A DNA stretch of 64,000 nucleotides from Paenibacillus sp. LHD-117. GTDB taxonomy: Bacteria; Bacillota; Bacilli; Paenibacillales; Paenibacillaceae. Numbering within the stretch: the first letter of the stretch is position 1; each line of letters starts with the position of its first letter. The DNA lies in the NCBI RefSeq assembly GCF_030929555.1, contig NZ_JAVFVT010000046.1:1-64000 (forward strand), in the 5' to 3' direction. The notes beneath the pieces were generated by a model. The model was given only the letters and a program-made list of their open reading frames with translations. It was not told the DNA's origin and did no database searches. Positions 43,948 to 53,633 of the stretch are shown piece after piece. Position numbers and translations under genes: made by a program.

Positions 43948-45615
43948 CTAATCCGCGGATCCCGCGGCTGCTTCGGACAGGGCGAAGCCCGATTGAGCCT
44001 GGATCGCCGCTTTCGGCGCCGCGCCGAGGCTCTTGAACGCCCACCAGCGGACCGCGATGACGGAAGCCGTCGTCTCCGTATCGCCTTGCAGCTTCATGCC
44101 GATTCGGAACGTCCCCCGATCCGGATAAACGATCGTGCCGAGCGAGACATTCGGGATATCCGGCTCGAACTCCGTCCCTTTGAAGACGTCGTTTTGGCCG
44201 AAGTAGACGCGTTTCTGCGCGCCGTTCCCCGCCGCGTGGCCGGATTCGTCCGTCTCCTCCAGCCCGACGACGACCGTGATATGCCCGTCGCCGAGGCCAT
44301 GGGCGATTTCATCGGAGACGTAATTTTTTTTGCCCCGCGAGAAGAAAAACCCGCCGGTTTTGCCAATCGACTCCAGCGCGACCTCCATCGTGCCCGTCGC
44401 GATCTCGTCGTAGAGATGCTGCGGACGCGGGATGCCCAGCTTGAAGTCGAACTCGTTGCGCTCTGGATAGTATTGCACGTCAAGCGAAGGACGCGCCCCG
44501 TATTCCAGGTCATGCGCTTCCGCGCTGGCGAAGAAACGATGCAGCGCCGCAGAGCCGCCGTTCCTGGATAGCCGCTGGGTCAGCGTCGCGCTTTCGATGT
44601 ATTCGTCGAACGGCATGCGGTCGACCTTCTCGATCATGTACGTCGGACCGAGCTGCAGCAGGCTGATCTTCGCCAGGCAGATGCTTTTGTCCGCCGAACC
44701 TTCGACCGCCTGCTCTAAGCTGCGGTTATGCCAATCCTGCAAGATGCGCTCCGCGACCGGAATGTCGACGACCTCGATAGTCTGCTTTACGCTCGCGTCG
44801 ATCGGGACGGGAGCGTCGCCGATCGTCAGCTTCGCCAGCTGCGACGGCACGGCAAGCTCCGCGAACCCGCCTCCTTCCAGCGGCGCTTTGAGCTGGTAGG
44901 TGACCGTATATTCCGTATCCTGCGCATCGCCGGGCTCCAGGAAGGAGACGGCTCCGCTCGAATCGCCGACGTCCTTGAAGCCGTTCAGCTCGTATGCGTA
45001 CGAGAACGCAATCCGAGGCGTCTGCAGCGTCTTCTCTACGACTAGTTTCACGTCCAAGACCTCGCCAGGAACGACGTATTTCGGCATGCGCTGCGTAATG
45101 CGCACATTGTCCTTTTCGTACAGCGTCACGATGTTCTCCATTAACTGCGCGAACTCGAACGAAGACGGCGCCGGCGCCGATTCGTTAATGAAAAGACGAT
45201 AGGATTCCAGCACCCGGTTGTATTCGCTGACCTCGCCCGTATTAACCGAGGAATTGCCGACCGAATGGACCGGCTCCTTGCCCTTCTCGTCATAGGCGAC
45301 GCAGAGGTAGACGTTTTTCTTGTATTCGTTGTTCGTGAAACCTTCGATCATCGACAGCTTCATCGTGACGGGAGCCGGAATAACGATTTCGCGTCCGATG
45401 TAGTCGATCGCCACGCCCATCTCGACGGACACGGTTTTGTCGTCCACGGCGACGACCGACATGCCGGACAAGACGCCGCTGCCGAACAGCAGCCGGTTGA
45501 GCAACCTTCTTTTGTCATTAAAATATTTCTGCTCCGACTCGAAATCCCTCACGGTAAGCAGCTTGCCGTAGAAATAACGGTTTCTCTCGAACGGATACAG
45601 CCTCGACTTCTTCAC
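43948..45615 (-). CDS. eCIS fibre/baseplate-associated protein
   Basis: This protein of about 555 residues starts with a segment typical of eCIS loci (RNRYFYGKLLTVRDFESEQ, then KRRLLNRLLFGSGVLSGM), which I recall as a conserved N-terminal baseplate-attachment region. The remainder is beta-rich without a recognised enzymatic motif. It is the last gene of the main eCIS operon, where tail fibres often lie. I chose the GTG at 45615 because GGAG lies eight bases upstream. It may contact the target surface or the cell envelope. The specific role is inferred. Confidence 0.7.
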   Translation of the reverse strand: MKKSRLYPFERNRYFYGKLLTVRDFESEQKYFNDKRRLLNRLLFGSGVLSGMSVVAVDDKTVSVEMGVAIDYIGREIVIPAPVTMKLSMIEGFTNNEYKKNVYLCVAYDEKGKEPVHSVGNSSVNTGEVSEYNRVLESYRLFINESAPAPSSFEFAQLMENIVTLYEKDNVRITQRMPKYVVPGEVLDVKLVVEKTLQTPRIAFSYAYELNGFKDVGDSSGAVSFLEPGDAQDTEYTVTYQLKAPLEGGGFAELAVPSQLAKLTIGDAPVPIDASVKQTIEVVDIPVAERILQDWHNRSLEQAVEGSADKSICLAKISLLQLGPTYMIEKVDRMPFDEYIESATLTQRLSRNGGSAALHRFFASAEAHDLEYGARPSLDVQYYPERNEFDFKLGIPRPQHLYDEIATGTMEVALESIGKTGGFFFSRGKKNYVSDEIAHGLGDGHITVVVGLEETDESGHAAGNGAQKRVYFGQNDVFKGTEFEPDIPNVSLGTIVYPDRGTFRIGMKLQGDTETTASVIAVRWWAFKSLGAAPKAAIQAQSGFALSEAAAGSAD

Positions 45616-45644
45616 ACCAACCACTCCTTTAGCGTTTGTCCGGT

Positions 45645-47702
45645 TTATTCAAGCTCGGAATCCAGCTCCAACCTTGTATGAACGTCCATTCGTTTCTCCA
45701 TGCCCATCTCGACGATAAGCGTATCGTTCGGCATGCTGCGTTCCGGCCCCAGCATGAGCAGCGACGGCTCCGTCAATACGGTATTGATGCCTAAGTACGT
45801 ATGCAGGTCCAAGTACATCCACGGCTGAAGCTGGACGAGCTTCGCTTCCGTATAAGCCGGTTTCTGCTCTTCCAGCAGCCCCTCGATGACAACCCGCTGC
45901 TTCTCGTTCAGCGCCTGCTCGGGTCTCAGCAGCACCGTGAAGGAATACGGATTGTCGCCGTACAGCGCGTCCGTCAGATTGCGGAGCTCGGCGTGGTCAC
46001 GCATGGCTTTAGTTTGGAATTGCTCCACGATAATCGGCCGGACGCCCGTATACATTTCGATGACGGCTCCTATGCCCCGCTTCGTCCCGCGATAGCGGTA
46101 CAGCTCGGGAGCGGCGAGAATGAACGACCTCACTTGCTCGTCCGTCCAATAATCGTCCGTTTCGAGTCCGATCCAGGTTGCAAGCCACCGCAGATGTTCT
46201 CCCGTTGCCCGGTAAGGGTCGATATAACGGGACAGGTCGCCGATCTCCTCCTCAAGCTCCGTGAAGGCGGTGCCGAAGATCGATAAGTACCTTTCCAGAA
46301 AATCGCGGCTTTCCTCGTCTTCTTGGTAGACCGGGGGCAAATAGTCCAGATAGGTTTCCCTCGGAAAATAAAGCCTCAGCTTCTCGACCGTAGGCGTATG
46401 CCTTTCCGTACCGTTCCACTCTAGCTTCAGCCACAGGTAACGGCCCTTCGCCCCCATAAAGAGGGCATCCTTCGGATTCGGAATCGATGGCGACCAGAAC
46501 GTCGCCAGCCCCTCCAGCTTCTCCTTGTAGGGAATGGAGGGATCCGCAATCCAATCGTCGACGGAGCGATATTCCCCCGCGATAACCGCCCTTTCGTGGT
46601 CAAGACAGAAGTAGGAAACGCGAAGCTGCGTCCCTTCGGGAACGAACGCGTCGGCCGTCAGCTTATGCCATACGGTGCCGCTCTCCGTACTGTCGAACCG
46701 TTTGGAAAGCCATAATCCTTCAGGCACGCCCGTCTCCGGCATGGACAGCGTCTGCGGCTGCAGATGCAGCAGCGTAATCGTCGTTTCTTCTCCCCCGCCA
46801 AGCGCGTACAGCCGGTCGGAAACGTCCGTCAGAAGCATGGACGTTTGCCCCCGATAACTCGTAATGGCACCTGCAGCTTCGCCGTCAGGTCCCAGCGAAA
46901 GAATAAACCGGTCGTCCTCGTCATCCCCTTCGATCCCTCTGGCATCGCCGATATACAGCATGCCGCTCCGGTCGCAAGCAAGCCCCGCGTACGTCCGTGC
47001 CGGAAGCGTCCGGACGACGTCCTCGCGGCCTCGGCCCATAATCGTCGCTTTGGCGAAGATCGTATCGAGCATCGTAATCGTTCCGTCCGGCGCAATCGTC
47101 AAGAAATAAGCGCCTTTCATATGGATAAGCTTTGCCCGCACCGGCTGCCGAAGGGACGGTCGCCGAATCGTATCGGCAAGTACGCCGGCATGCGTGAACG
47201 CGTAGATGCCCAGACTGCCCCCTTCGGGAACGGCAGGTTCGTCACCGCCCGTATCGATCTCCAGCGGCGACAGCACATAGACGTATCGAGCATCCGCTGC
47301 AATGGCCAGCGGATGGAAGACGGAACCCTCGATATGGCCGCCTTGCCACGACCACATCGTCTGCCCGTTGCCGGCGTGGTAAGCCGATAGGGAGCTGTCC
47401 CCCGACGGATCGGCGGCAAACAGGAACGGTCCCGAAGCCGCAAGTCTGGTATCGCTGCCGAACAGCCCATGGCCTTGCGGGAACAACCGCTTGTGGTCGC
47501 CGATCCGCCAATCGTAGCTCCACAGGTCGGCCCGGTCGTCAAGCAGGTAGAGGCAGTCGTGTTCGCCGACGGCCATCTCTTTGACTGCGGACAGGCCGCT
47601 TAAGGCATCCAGTCTGAGCGTTGCGGCGATACCGTATCTTTTGTCCCTCCGAATGCCCAGCCCCGCCATCCCAGTCTCCAGATTGTAAGCGGTACCCTTC
47701 AA
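45645..47702 (-). CDS. Tail protein I-type baseplate protein with propeller-like N-terminus
   Basis: This 685-residue protein has two parts. The C-terminal third matches phage tail protein I/gpI-type baseplate proteins (YLDYLPPVYQEDEESRDFLERY, then GLETDDYWTDEQVRSFILAA and YRGTKRGIGAVIEMYTG). The N-terminal 400 residues look like a beta-propeller or PQQ-like repeat fold. It follows two J-type baseplate genes, as in other eCIS. The TTG at 47702 has GGGAGGA five bases upstream. However, a CTG at 47750 has an ideal AAAGGAGG seven bases upstream and would add 16 residues (LKEHNQYFSVNRREDW) that look like part of the conserved N-terminus. Confidence 0.82.
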   Translation of the reverse strand: MKGTAYNLETGMAGLGIRRDKRYGIAATLRLDALSGLSAVKEMAVGEHDCLYLLDDRADLWSYDWRIGDHKRLFPQGHGLFGSDTRLAASGPFLFAADPSGDSSLSAYHAGNGQTMWSWQGGHIEGSVFHPLAIAADARYVYVLSPLEIDTGGDEPAVPEGGSLGIYAFTHAGVLADTIRRPSLRQPVRAKLIHMKGAYFLTIAPDGTITMLDTIFAKATIMGRGREDVVRTLPARTYAGLACDRSGMLYIGDARGIEGDDEDDRFILSLGPDGEAAGAITSYRGQTSMLLTDVSDRLYALGGGEETTITLLHLQPQTLSMPETGVPEGLWLSKRFDSTESGTVWHKLTADAFVPEGTQLRVSYFCLDHERAVIAGEYRSVDDWIADPSIPYKEKLEGLATFWSPSIPNPKDALFMGAKGRYLWLKLEWNGTERHTPTVEKLRLYFPRETYLDYLPPVYQEDEESRDFLERYLSIFGTAFTELEEEIGDLSRYIDPYRATGEHLRWLATWIGLETDDYWTDEQVRSFILAAPELYRYRGTKRGIGAVIEMYTGVRPIIVEQFQTKAMRDHAELRNLTDALYGDNPYSFTVLLRPEQALNEKQRVVIEGLLEEQKPAYTEAKLVQLQPWMYLDLHTYLGINTVLTEPSLLMLGPERSMPNDTLIVEMGMEKRMDVHTRLELDSELE

Positions 47703-47803
47703 CCAATCCTCCCGGCGGTTGACGGAGAAATATTGGTTATGCTCCTTCAGTCGAATTCCTCCTTTGCCCCCGATTGCCCTCCCGGCAATGCCTCAGCCGT
47801 GCT

Positions 47804-47823
47804 AAAAACCGGACTTTTTGAAC
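47804..47823. repeat. Second solitary half-site of the GTTCAAAAAGTCC repeat
   Basis: AAAACCGGACTTTTTGAAC matches the right end of the element at 6960-7227 over its whole length. It sits in the only sizeable gap (47751-47828) inside the eCIS baseplate genes, just past the stop of the upstream J-type gene. Confidence 0.65.
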
Positions 47824-47828
47824 ACGCA

Positions 47829-50054
47829 CTATAAGCGGGTTCTGCTGATTAATTCGATTTCGTGTTCGCCGGAGTAGACTAAGCCGTGCGGCGGCAGCAC
47901 GATATCGCCGCCCGCCGACTTGCTTACATGGGGCCCCTCCGCGTCCAGCCACAAATCCTGAACGAACACGACGCCGCTTCCCTTGGTCAGCGCGCCGTAA
48001 ATATCGCCCTTGTACACCGTTCTTCCGAACGTCCAGCCCCTCTCTCCGTCCTTGCCGTCGAGCGGTCTGAGCAATCCCTTCAGCAGGGCCGCGAAACGTT
48101 CCGTCTCGTCCGCGAACGGCGGCTCCACGACGATGACGGCATGGACCGTGACTTTGACATAGACGGGCGGAATGACATGCAGCTCCGTCGTCACGAGTCT
48201 GCGAGGCTCGAGATAGCTGCTCACCGTCTGCAGAAAGCCCGGACTCGGCATCGGAGTCGGAGACAACCCTTCGGGCACGACGACTAGCGATAGTTGGCCA
48301 TGCGCCTTTTCCTTGGGATAATCGGACAACCCCGGCTTGTAGAGCGGAATCGCCTTGGCTCTTGCCACCTCGACTCCCGGAGTCTGTCTCGCGATGACTT
48401 CGTAATCCTCGTCGGTTACGGCCCTGAAGGCCACCTTCAGCTCAGACGCTGCCCGCGTCAGCGACTCGTTCAGCGTCTCCGCCTCCGAACCGCCAGCGGC
48501 GTAGAACGGATTGGACACCTCGATCCCGAGTTTCCGCTGATCCTCGTGCGCCCATTCCCGAATCAGCCCCGGCTTCACGTTGCCGCGCTCCCCGCCTCCG
48601 AGCTCGCAGGCGATCAGGCTGATATTGTCATCAGGGCAAGCCTCCGGTATCGCCCCGCGTTCGCCGTTGCCGAACGTAATGGTTCGTTCTTCCGGTCGGT
48701 ATATGTAATGCCGGTCGCCTGGACCGGAACGGTCGAAACCGTCGACGGCGCTCCAATCCTCCCAGACCATCTTGCCGGAGGAATCCAGCCGCCCTACCTG
48801 CAAGCCGATGGCGTTCCGCTTCCGGCACGGCAGCTCGTACAGCTCGAAGCTTTGATTCGGAAGACCGTTGCTTCTGCCCGCCATGCGATAACGGTAAAAA
48901 TCCGGCGTGCTCGCGATCAGCCTGATCTTGCGGCCCGCGGGCAGAACACGCCGCTCGCTGCCCGACATCAAGCGCACGGTCGTCGCATGCCCCGCACCCG
49001 ATCGATCCACCGCGAACGACTGCGCGGATTGTTCAATCCAGCCGCCGCCGTCGGCTTCAATCTGCAACCGAACATCGCCATAAGCGGCCAAGTACGAATC
49101 CATAACAAAAGCTTCGAGTTCCTCCCCGGCAGCTTCCGCCTCTACATATTCGCACAGTGTATCGCGCTGAACGGCATGTGCCGTATGCAGCATCAAGCTG
49201 CTTATTTTCGGCGGCATTTCGTAACCCTCTTCTTCGACCGTGCAGCAGAACCAGAATCGCGGCCGGTCTCCCGCCGGATGCACCGTCACGCTTCGCATCG
49301 GCGACGAGAGGGCGATTCTCACCGTCCCGCTCACTGTCAAATGGCGCGTTTCGTCCGACAGAACCTCAAGCGGCGTCCAAGCGGCTTTGCCCGCAGCTTC
49401 GTCCCAGCCGTACGCCTTCCAAGACAGCTTCGCCGACGGGGCCAGCAGCGTCAGTTCATCTTCGCTCGCGGAGTCGTAAATATCCTTAAGCGATTCATCC
49501 GATCTTAGCAGTTTGAAGGTCAACGCGACCGGGACATCCGGCTGCAGCTCCCTATCGAACGATATATAAAGCTTGGAGCCCGACTTGGCGTCCGACCCGA
49601 ACGGATAAAACGACACGTGCAGATGGTCGTTGGACGCCGTTACGTCGCTGCTTTCCCGCTCCGTCCGGCACAGGATCCGCTCCAGCATGAGCGGTCTGAG
49701 CTCTGCCTTCGCAAGCGTCTCGAACACCTGATCTTCCGCCAGGAGCTTCGTCCCTTTCGGCAGGGTTACGTGTTCGCGCACCCCGGAGAAGCGGACAAGC
49801 GCCTCGGCCGAAGCCGTATCGCGAGGCTGAACTCCCAGCAGGTCGAGGAACTTCTTCCGATTCCGGTCGGGTACCCGGCTCAAATAATAACGCTGCATCT
49901 CCGTGAGCCATGCGAACAGCTCCAGCATCGTGATGCCGGGATCATGCGCGTTTTCGTCGGTCCACTCCGGCAATCGCTTTGGTATAAGCTTTCTGGTTTG
50001 CTGCACGATCTCCGCGTACGTTCGATCGTCAAGCGGCAGCCTTGGCAACATCAT
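47829..50054 (-). CDS. Baseplate J/gp47-family protein (eCIS wedge)
   Basis: This 741-residue protein is of the putative baseplate assembly family related to phage gpJ/T4 gp6 and Afp11/12. Diagnostic parts are the N-terminal LPEWTDENAHDPGITMLELFAWLTEM pattern (about residues 30-55, quoted in part here as DPGITMLELFAWL), the central FGNGERGAIP motif and the AFRAVTDEDYEVIARQTPGV region. Two copies of such proteins normally form the wedges of the hexagonal baseplate; the larger paralogue is encoded just upstream. Tandem ATGs at 50054 and 50051 follow GGAGG. Confidence 0.88.
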   Translation of the reverse strand: MMLPRLPLDDRTYAEIVQQTRKLIPKRLPEWTDENAHDPGITMLELFAWLTEMQRYYLSRVPDRNRKKFLDLLGVQPRDTASAEALVRFSGVREHVTLPKGTKLLAEDQVFETLAKAELRPLMLERILCRTERESSDVTASNDHLHVSFYPFGSDAKSGSKLYISFDRELQPDVPVALTFKLLRSDESLKDIYDSASEDELTLLAPSAKLSWKAYGWDEAAGKAAWTPLEVLSDETRHLTVSGTVRIALSSPMRSVTVHPAGDRPRFWFCCTVEEEGYEMPPKISSLMLHTAHAVQRDTLCEYVEAEAAGEELEAFVMDSYLAAYGDVRLQIEADGGGWIEQSAQSFAVDRSGAGHATTVRLMSGSERRVLPAGRKIRLIASTPDFYRYRMAGRSNGLPNQSFELYELPCRKRNAIGLQVGRLDSSGKMVWEDWSAVDGFDRSGPGDRHYIYRPEERTITFGNGERGAIPEACPDDNISLIACELGGGERGNVKPGLIREWAHEDQRKLGIEVSNPFYAAGGSEAETLNESLTRAASELKVAFRAVTDEDYEVIARQTPGVEVARAKAIPLYKPGLSDYPKEKAHGQLSLVVVPEGLSPTPMPSPGFLQTVSSYLEPRRLVTTELHVIPPVYVKVTVHAVIVVEPPFADETERFAALLKGLLRPLDGKDGERGWTFGRTVYKGDIYGALTKGSGVVFVQDLWLDAEGPHVSKSAGGDIVLPPHGLVYSGEHEIELISRTRL

Positions 50055-50070
50055 TGTCCCTCCTTCCCGC

Positions 50071-53000
50071 TTAGCGTGACGCTCCTTCGGCCGGCACTGC
50101 AGTTATCCGGTGCGTGCCGCTCATGACAAGGCCGTGCATCACTTCGTTCATTTTTGCAGGATCCCATTCCGTGCGAATCCCGCCCTCGATTCTCGCGACA
50201 TGCACGTAAAGCCTATCGATATAGAGCAGCCCCCGAACGGAGTGGAGCAGCGAATAGAGCAGCGACAGATGCAGCGATTCGCCGATATTCCATCCTTGTC
50301 CGCCGGTATTTCCGTGCATGAAGTTCAGGAACGCCGTCAATTTATCGATGCATGCCCGCTCCAGCGGGAGCAGGCCTCCTGCGGATTCGGCCGCTACCGT
50401 AGCGTGTACGGATATTTCCAAATAAGCCGGTTCGATGACGCGAATGCCGCCTCCGACCGACATGACCCCAGCCGCCCGGCGAAGCAGCTCCGATTCCACC
50501 GTTCTGCGAAGCTCGGGAAATTGGGCCGCGTCGGCAAGACCGCCGTCCGCGCAGGCTACCAGCGTAGCGGAGCCCGGAGCCCGCTCCAGCAAGGAATTCC
50601 GGTTGCTAAGACATTTGACCTTCGCGATGCCCGGATAGGCTTCCCGGGCGATCCACTCGATGTCCCTGGACGTTACGGCCCTATTCCGGTTCTTGAGGCG
50701 CTGCGGTCCGCGAAGCAGCACGGCTTCCATCGATTCCGTATGGCTGCCTCCGATGGCCGGCTTAGGGTTGCTGACGCTGTCGATGTAAGCGATCGGCAAC
50801 TGCATGCCCGTAATTTGATTCGCTTCCACCCGTCCGGCTGCGCCTGCCGTCGTTCGGTAGGAGATGCGTGCCAACCGATCCCGTTCGGCCGATGGCGCGC
50901 TGCCCTTCATGCCGTCTCCGAACTGGAGCGAACCTCCCGCCCGATCCGGCGAATAATGGCGGTCGTCCGGTCCCGAATCCGCCAGCGACGACACGGCCTG
51001 CCACTTGATCCAGAACCTGAGCGTATGGCCTTCGCCGTCAACCTGGGCATAACAATTGTCGGGATCCGTCTCCAGCAGCGAAGCCCGTTCCGCAGGGGAG
51101 AGCGTATCCAGCTCGTCCATCCACACCTGTTCGTCCACGAACGCGGTCGGCGACAGATGCACCAGCCCGTCGGCAGGGATCGCCAGCTCCCGCTCCTGGC
51201 TGATCTGCTGAGTGACGGCAACCGTATTGATGCGAAGACTTTCCGCAATGGGATGGTAGGGAAAAGCATCGCTAATCCGGCTGTCCCGGTTTATCGCCCT
51301 GATCCAGTACCTGTCATGACCGAACAGGCGCGCGGATGCCATCGTGCTCGGGCCCGCCCATTGCCATTCTCCGCTTATGCCGAGGCCGTCCGTCCCATCT
51401 TCTATCTTGATCGGTTTCCAGAGGAGACGTCCGTTCTCCCGGCATAACGCCTCCCAATCCAGCAATGGGCGCTCGCCTCCCGAAGCGAACCGCTGCGAAA
51501 GCTCAAAGTGCAGCCGGATTGGCCCCTTCGCCGGCGGATGATCGAACGCGAGATAGACGGACGGTCCCAAAGACGGTATCGGTTCAAAAGGTTTGAACGG
51601 CTCTGTCCCTTGCACGGCGGACAAGCCGCGGTCGCGATCGTCCGCGTTGTTTCTCGTAAACACGTTCTCCGGTACGAACACCGTCTGGGAGCCAGTGGCG
51701 TACGAGAGCTTCGGAGATTCGAGCCACGGAGACATGTATTGCATAATTGGCGCAATAACGGGGTCCGTCTGCAGCACTCGGGCGCGGATCCAATACTGGT
51801 AATCCCCGTTCACGTACGTCTGATCCATATCCTCCGGGCATTCGAACGACAGCGTGAACGGCTTCGCGCCTTGCTCGGGCAGTTCTTCGAAGAACGTAGC
51901 GTACCGTTCATTGCCCGGCAGAACGTTCCAGTTGCTGCCGTTCCAATATTCCCAGACGACCTGGCGTATGCGAACGCGCGGAGGATCCTTCTCCTCGAAC
52001 TCCGACGTGCGCATCACCATCTTCCATTTGACCTCGGGGTCCGGCGCCATGCGCAGCCGATTGGCCTTGGCCATCGCCGAGAACGTCAGCTCGAGCTTGC
52101 TCTCCCGTTTGCTGAACGCTTCTTCGCTGGACAAGTAGAAGACCGAATACGGGACGAAGTGTTCGCCGAACGGATAACAGCCGTCCTCCGCCAGAGCCAT
52201 GTCGTTAAAATAGATCGAGTCGGGCCTTATCCTCTCCGGATCGCCCGCGGCGTCATGAGAGACACGCAGCCGCAGCTTGTCCATCTCGAGCCCTTTGGCG
52301 AGAATGGGCGAAGCCGCGCCGTCCAGCGATTTCACCGCGCACTTGATCCACCGGCCCATAATTCCCTGGTGTTCCGTCGTATCCAGCTTTCCGGGTTCGC
52401 TCTTGTGCAGGATGATCATATTGCCGGCGGCAATCGCCGACTGAAACGGCTTCCATTCCCCGCCGCTCGGATAGCTCCACTCCACTTGCCCGGAAGCGAG
52501 AGCCTCAGCCAGCTCCGGTTCGGCGTAACGCTTCTCGCCATGGAACACGTTCAAGTAGATTCGGCATGGCCGATCCACCAGCAATTGATCGTCGTGGCGG
52601 ATGAACAATGCATGCTCTTGTTCGTTGCTTCCCGAACGCGTATCGAACAGCGGGACTGGATCCGCGTTGCCAACCTCCAGCTTCTCGTCGTAAGAACGGG
52701 CAACCGTGACGATCTCATCCCTGGCGGGATTCACGTTGACGATCTCCGTCAGCTTCGCGGGCGTGGCTGCAAGCGGTCCCTCCGTCTCGAAGATCAGCGG
52801 CTCCCCGCCCTGCGGATTCGCGGCGGTCAGCTTGAGCCCGGCCGGCACGAAGACCGGCTCCGTCGAACCTTCGCTAAGCCGGAATACGACCCTAGCCCTC
52901 GCGGGACGGGGCGGCCCCAGCTTCACCTCGATCAGATCGAGGAAGGAAAGCAGATGATTCATGGGCGCCGAATTCAGCCGCTGAACCGTCTCCTCGAGCA

Positions 53001-53175
53001 TCTCGCCCGCAATATAGGCAAGTCCCGTACCCGGATCCGGCGCGTCTAGCGAGAATCGCCACTCCGGCGTATAATGCGGCGCCATCTCTTTGAACTTCTC
53101 CATATACGAGGACAAGTTGTTTGTATTGATTCTCGGAGGCCGTCGCTGCCCGCCACCCGTTCCCGACTGTTTCAT
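50071..53175 (-). CDS. Large baseplate assembly protein (J-like, Afp11-type)
   Basis: This 1034-residue paralogue of the downstream J-type protein has a long central insertion of beta-sandwich-like domains. Shared motifs are LQFGDGMKGSAPSAERD, the RTTAGAAGRVEANQITGM region and RAVTSRDIEWIAREAYPGIAKV. It probably forms the other baseplate wedge. It lies 18 bases after the gp25 gene and 16 bases before the second J-type gene. The ATG at 53175 has only a moderate ribosome binding site. A 513-codon ORF on the other strand here is a shadow. Confidence 0.87.
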   Translation of the reverse strand: MKQSGTGGGQRRPPRINTNNLSSYMEKFKEMAPHYTPEWRFSLDAPDPGTGLAYIAGEMLEETVQRLNSAPMNHLLSFLDLIEVKLGPPRPARARVVFRLSEGSTEPVFVPAGLKLTAANPQGGEPLIFETEGPLAATPAKLTEIVNVNPARDEIVTVARSYDEKLEVGNADPVPLFDTRSGSNEQEHALFIRHDDQLLVDRPCRIYLNVFHGEKRYAEPELAEALASGQVEWSYPSGGEWKPFQSAIAAGNMIILHKSEPGKLDTTEHQGIMGRWIKCAVKSLDGAASPILAKGLEMDKLRLRVSHDAAGDPERIRPDSIYFNDMALAEDGCYPFGEHFVPYSVFYLSSEEAFSKRESKLELTFSAMAKANRLRMAPDPEVKWKMVMRTSEFEEKDPPRVRIRQVVWEYWNGSNWNVLPGNERYATFFEELPEQGAKPFTLSFECPEDMDQTYVNGDYQYWIRARVLQTDPVIAPIMQYMSPWLESPKLSYATGSQTVFVPENVFTRNNADDRDRGLSAVQGTEPFKPFEPIPSLGPSVYLAFDHPPAKGPIRLHFELSQRFASGGERPLLDWEALCRENGRLLWKPIKIEDGTDGLGISGEWQWAGPSTMASARLFGHDRYWIRAINRDSRISDAFPYHPIAESLRINTVAVTQQISQERELAIPADGLVHLSPTAFVDEQVWMDELDTLSPAERASLLETDPDNCYAQVDGEGHTLRFWIKWQAVSSLADSGPDDRHYSPDRAGGSLQFGDGMKGSAPSAERDRLARISYRTTAGAAGRVEANQITGMQLPIAYIDSVSNPKPAIGGSHTESMEAVLLRGPQRLKNRNRAVTSRDIEWIAREAYPGIAKVKCLSNRNSLLERAPGSATLVACADGGLADAAQFPELRRTVESELLRRAAGVMSVGGGIRVIEPAYLEISVHATVAAESAGGLLPLERACIDKLTAFLNFMHGNTGGQGWNIGESLHLSLLYSLLHSVRGLLYIDRLYVHVARIEGGIRTEWDPAKMNEVMHGLVMSGTHRITAVPAEGASR

Positions 53176-53193
53176 GTCCGATGCCCGCTCCCG

Positions 53194-53595
53194 TTATTTC
53201 GTGCCTTCCTCCAAATAAAAAGGATAGACCTGGTTAAAGAGATTGTTTGTCGATCTTACCGTATATCCGACCTCCAGCAGCACTCGGCCGTTCGAAGCCG
53301 GATCCGGACGCGCCGACACCTCGATGTCCTTCACCCGCGGTTCCCAATCCTGGATCGCTTCCTTCACGTCGCTGGCGATAAGCCGCATGGACATGTCATC
53401 CATCGTGCCGAACACAAATCCTTTGAGCCCGCAGCCGAAATCGGGACGCATCAGCCTCTCGCCCTTCGAGGTGCGAATAATGATTCGGATCGCTTCCTCG
53501 ATGTCTTCTTCGCCTTCGGACATCGTAATGCGGCCTGTCGTTTTGTCCACCTGCACGGGAAACTTCCACCCTTTTCCCAAGAACGGCGCTGACAT
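53194..53595 (-). CDS. GPW/gp25-family baseplate protein
   Basis: This 133-residue protein is homologous to phage gpW/T4 gp25, the lysozyme-like wedge component that contacts sheath and baseplate and helps trigger contraction (Afp9/Pvc9 in eCIS). Typical are the N-terminal FPVQVDKTTGRI, the IRIIIRTSKGERLMRPDFGCGL core and the FVFGTMDDMS segment. The start at 53595 has GGGGAG six bases upstream; the frame extends to a TTG at 53619. Confidence 0.92.
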   Translation of the reverse strand: MSAPFLGKGWKFPVQVDKTTGRITMSEGEEDIEEAIRIIIRTSKGERLMRPDFGCGLKGFVFGTMDDMSMRLIASDVKEAIQDWEPRVKDIEVSARPDPASNGRVLLEVGYTVRSTNNLFNQVYPFYLEEGTK

Positions 53596-53633
53596 TACGG
53601 TCTCCCCTTCCGGCATCAAATTGAACTTCGTTG

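Noticed and set aside
51508..53049. 513-codon plus-strand ORF
   Set aside because: Antisense shadow of the large baseplate gene, with Arg/His-rich composition typical of such shadows.
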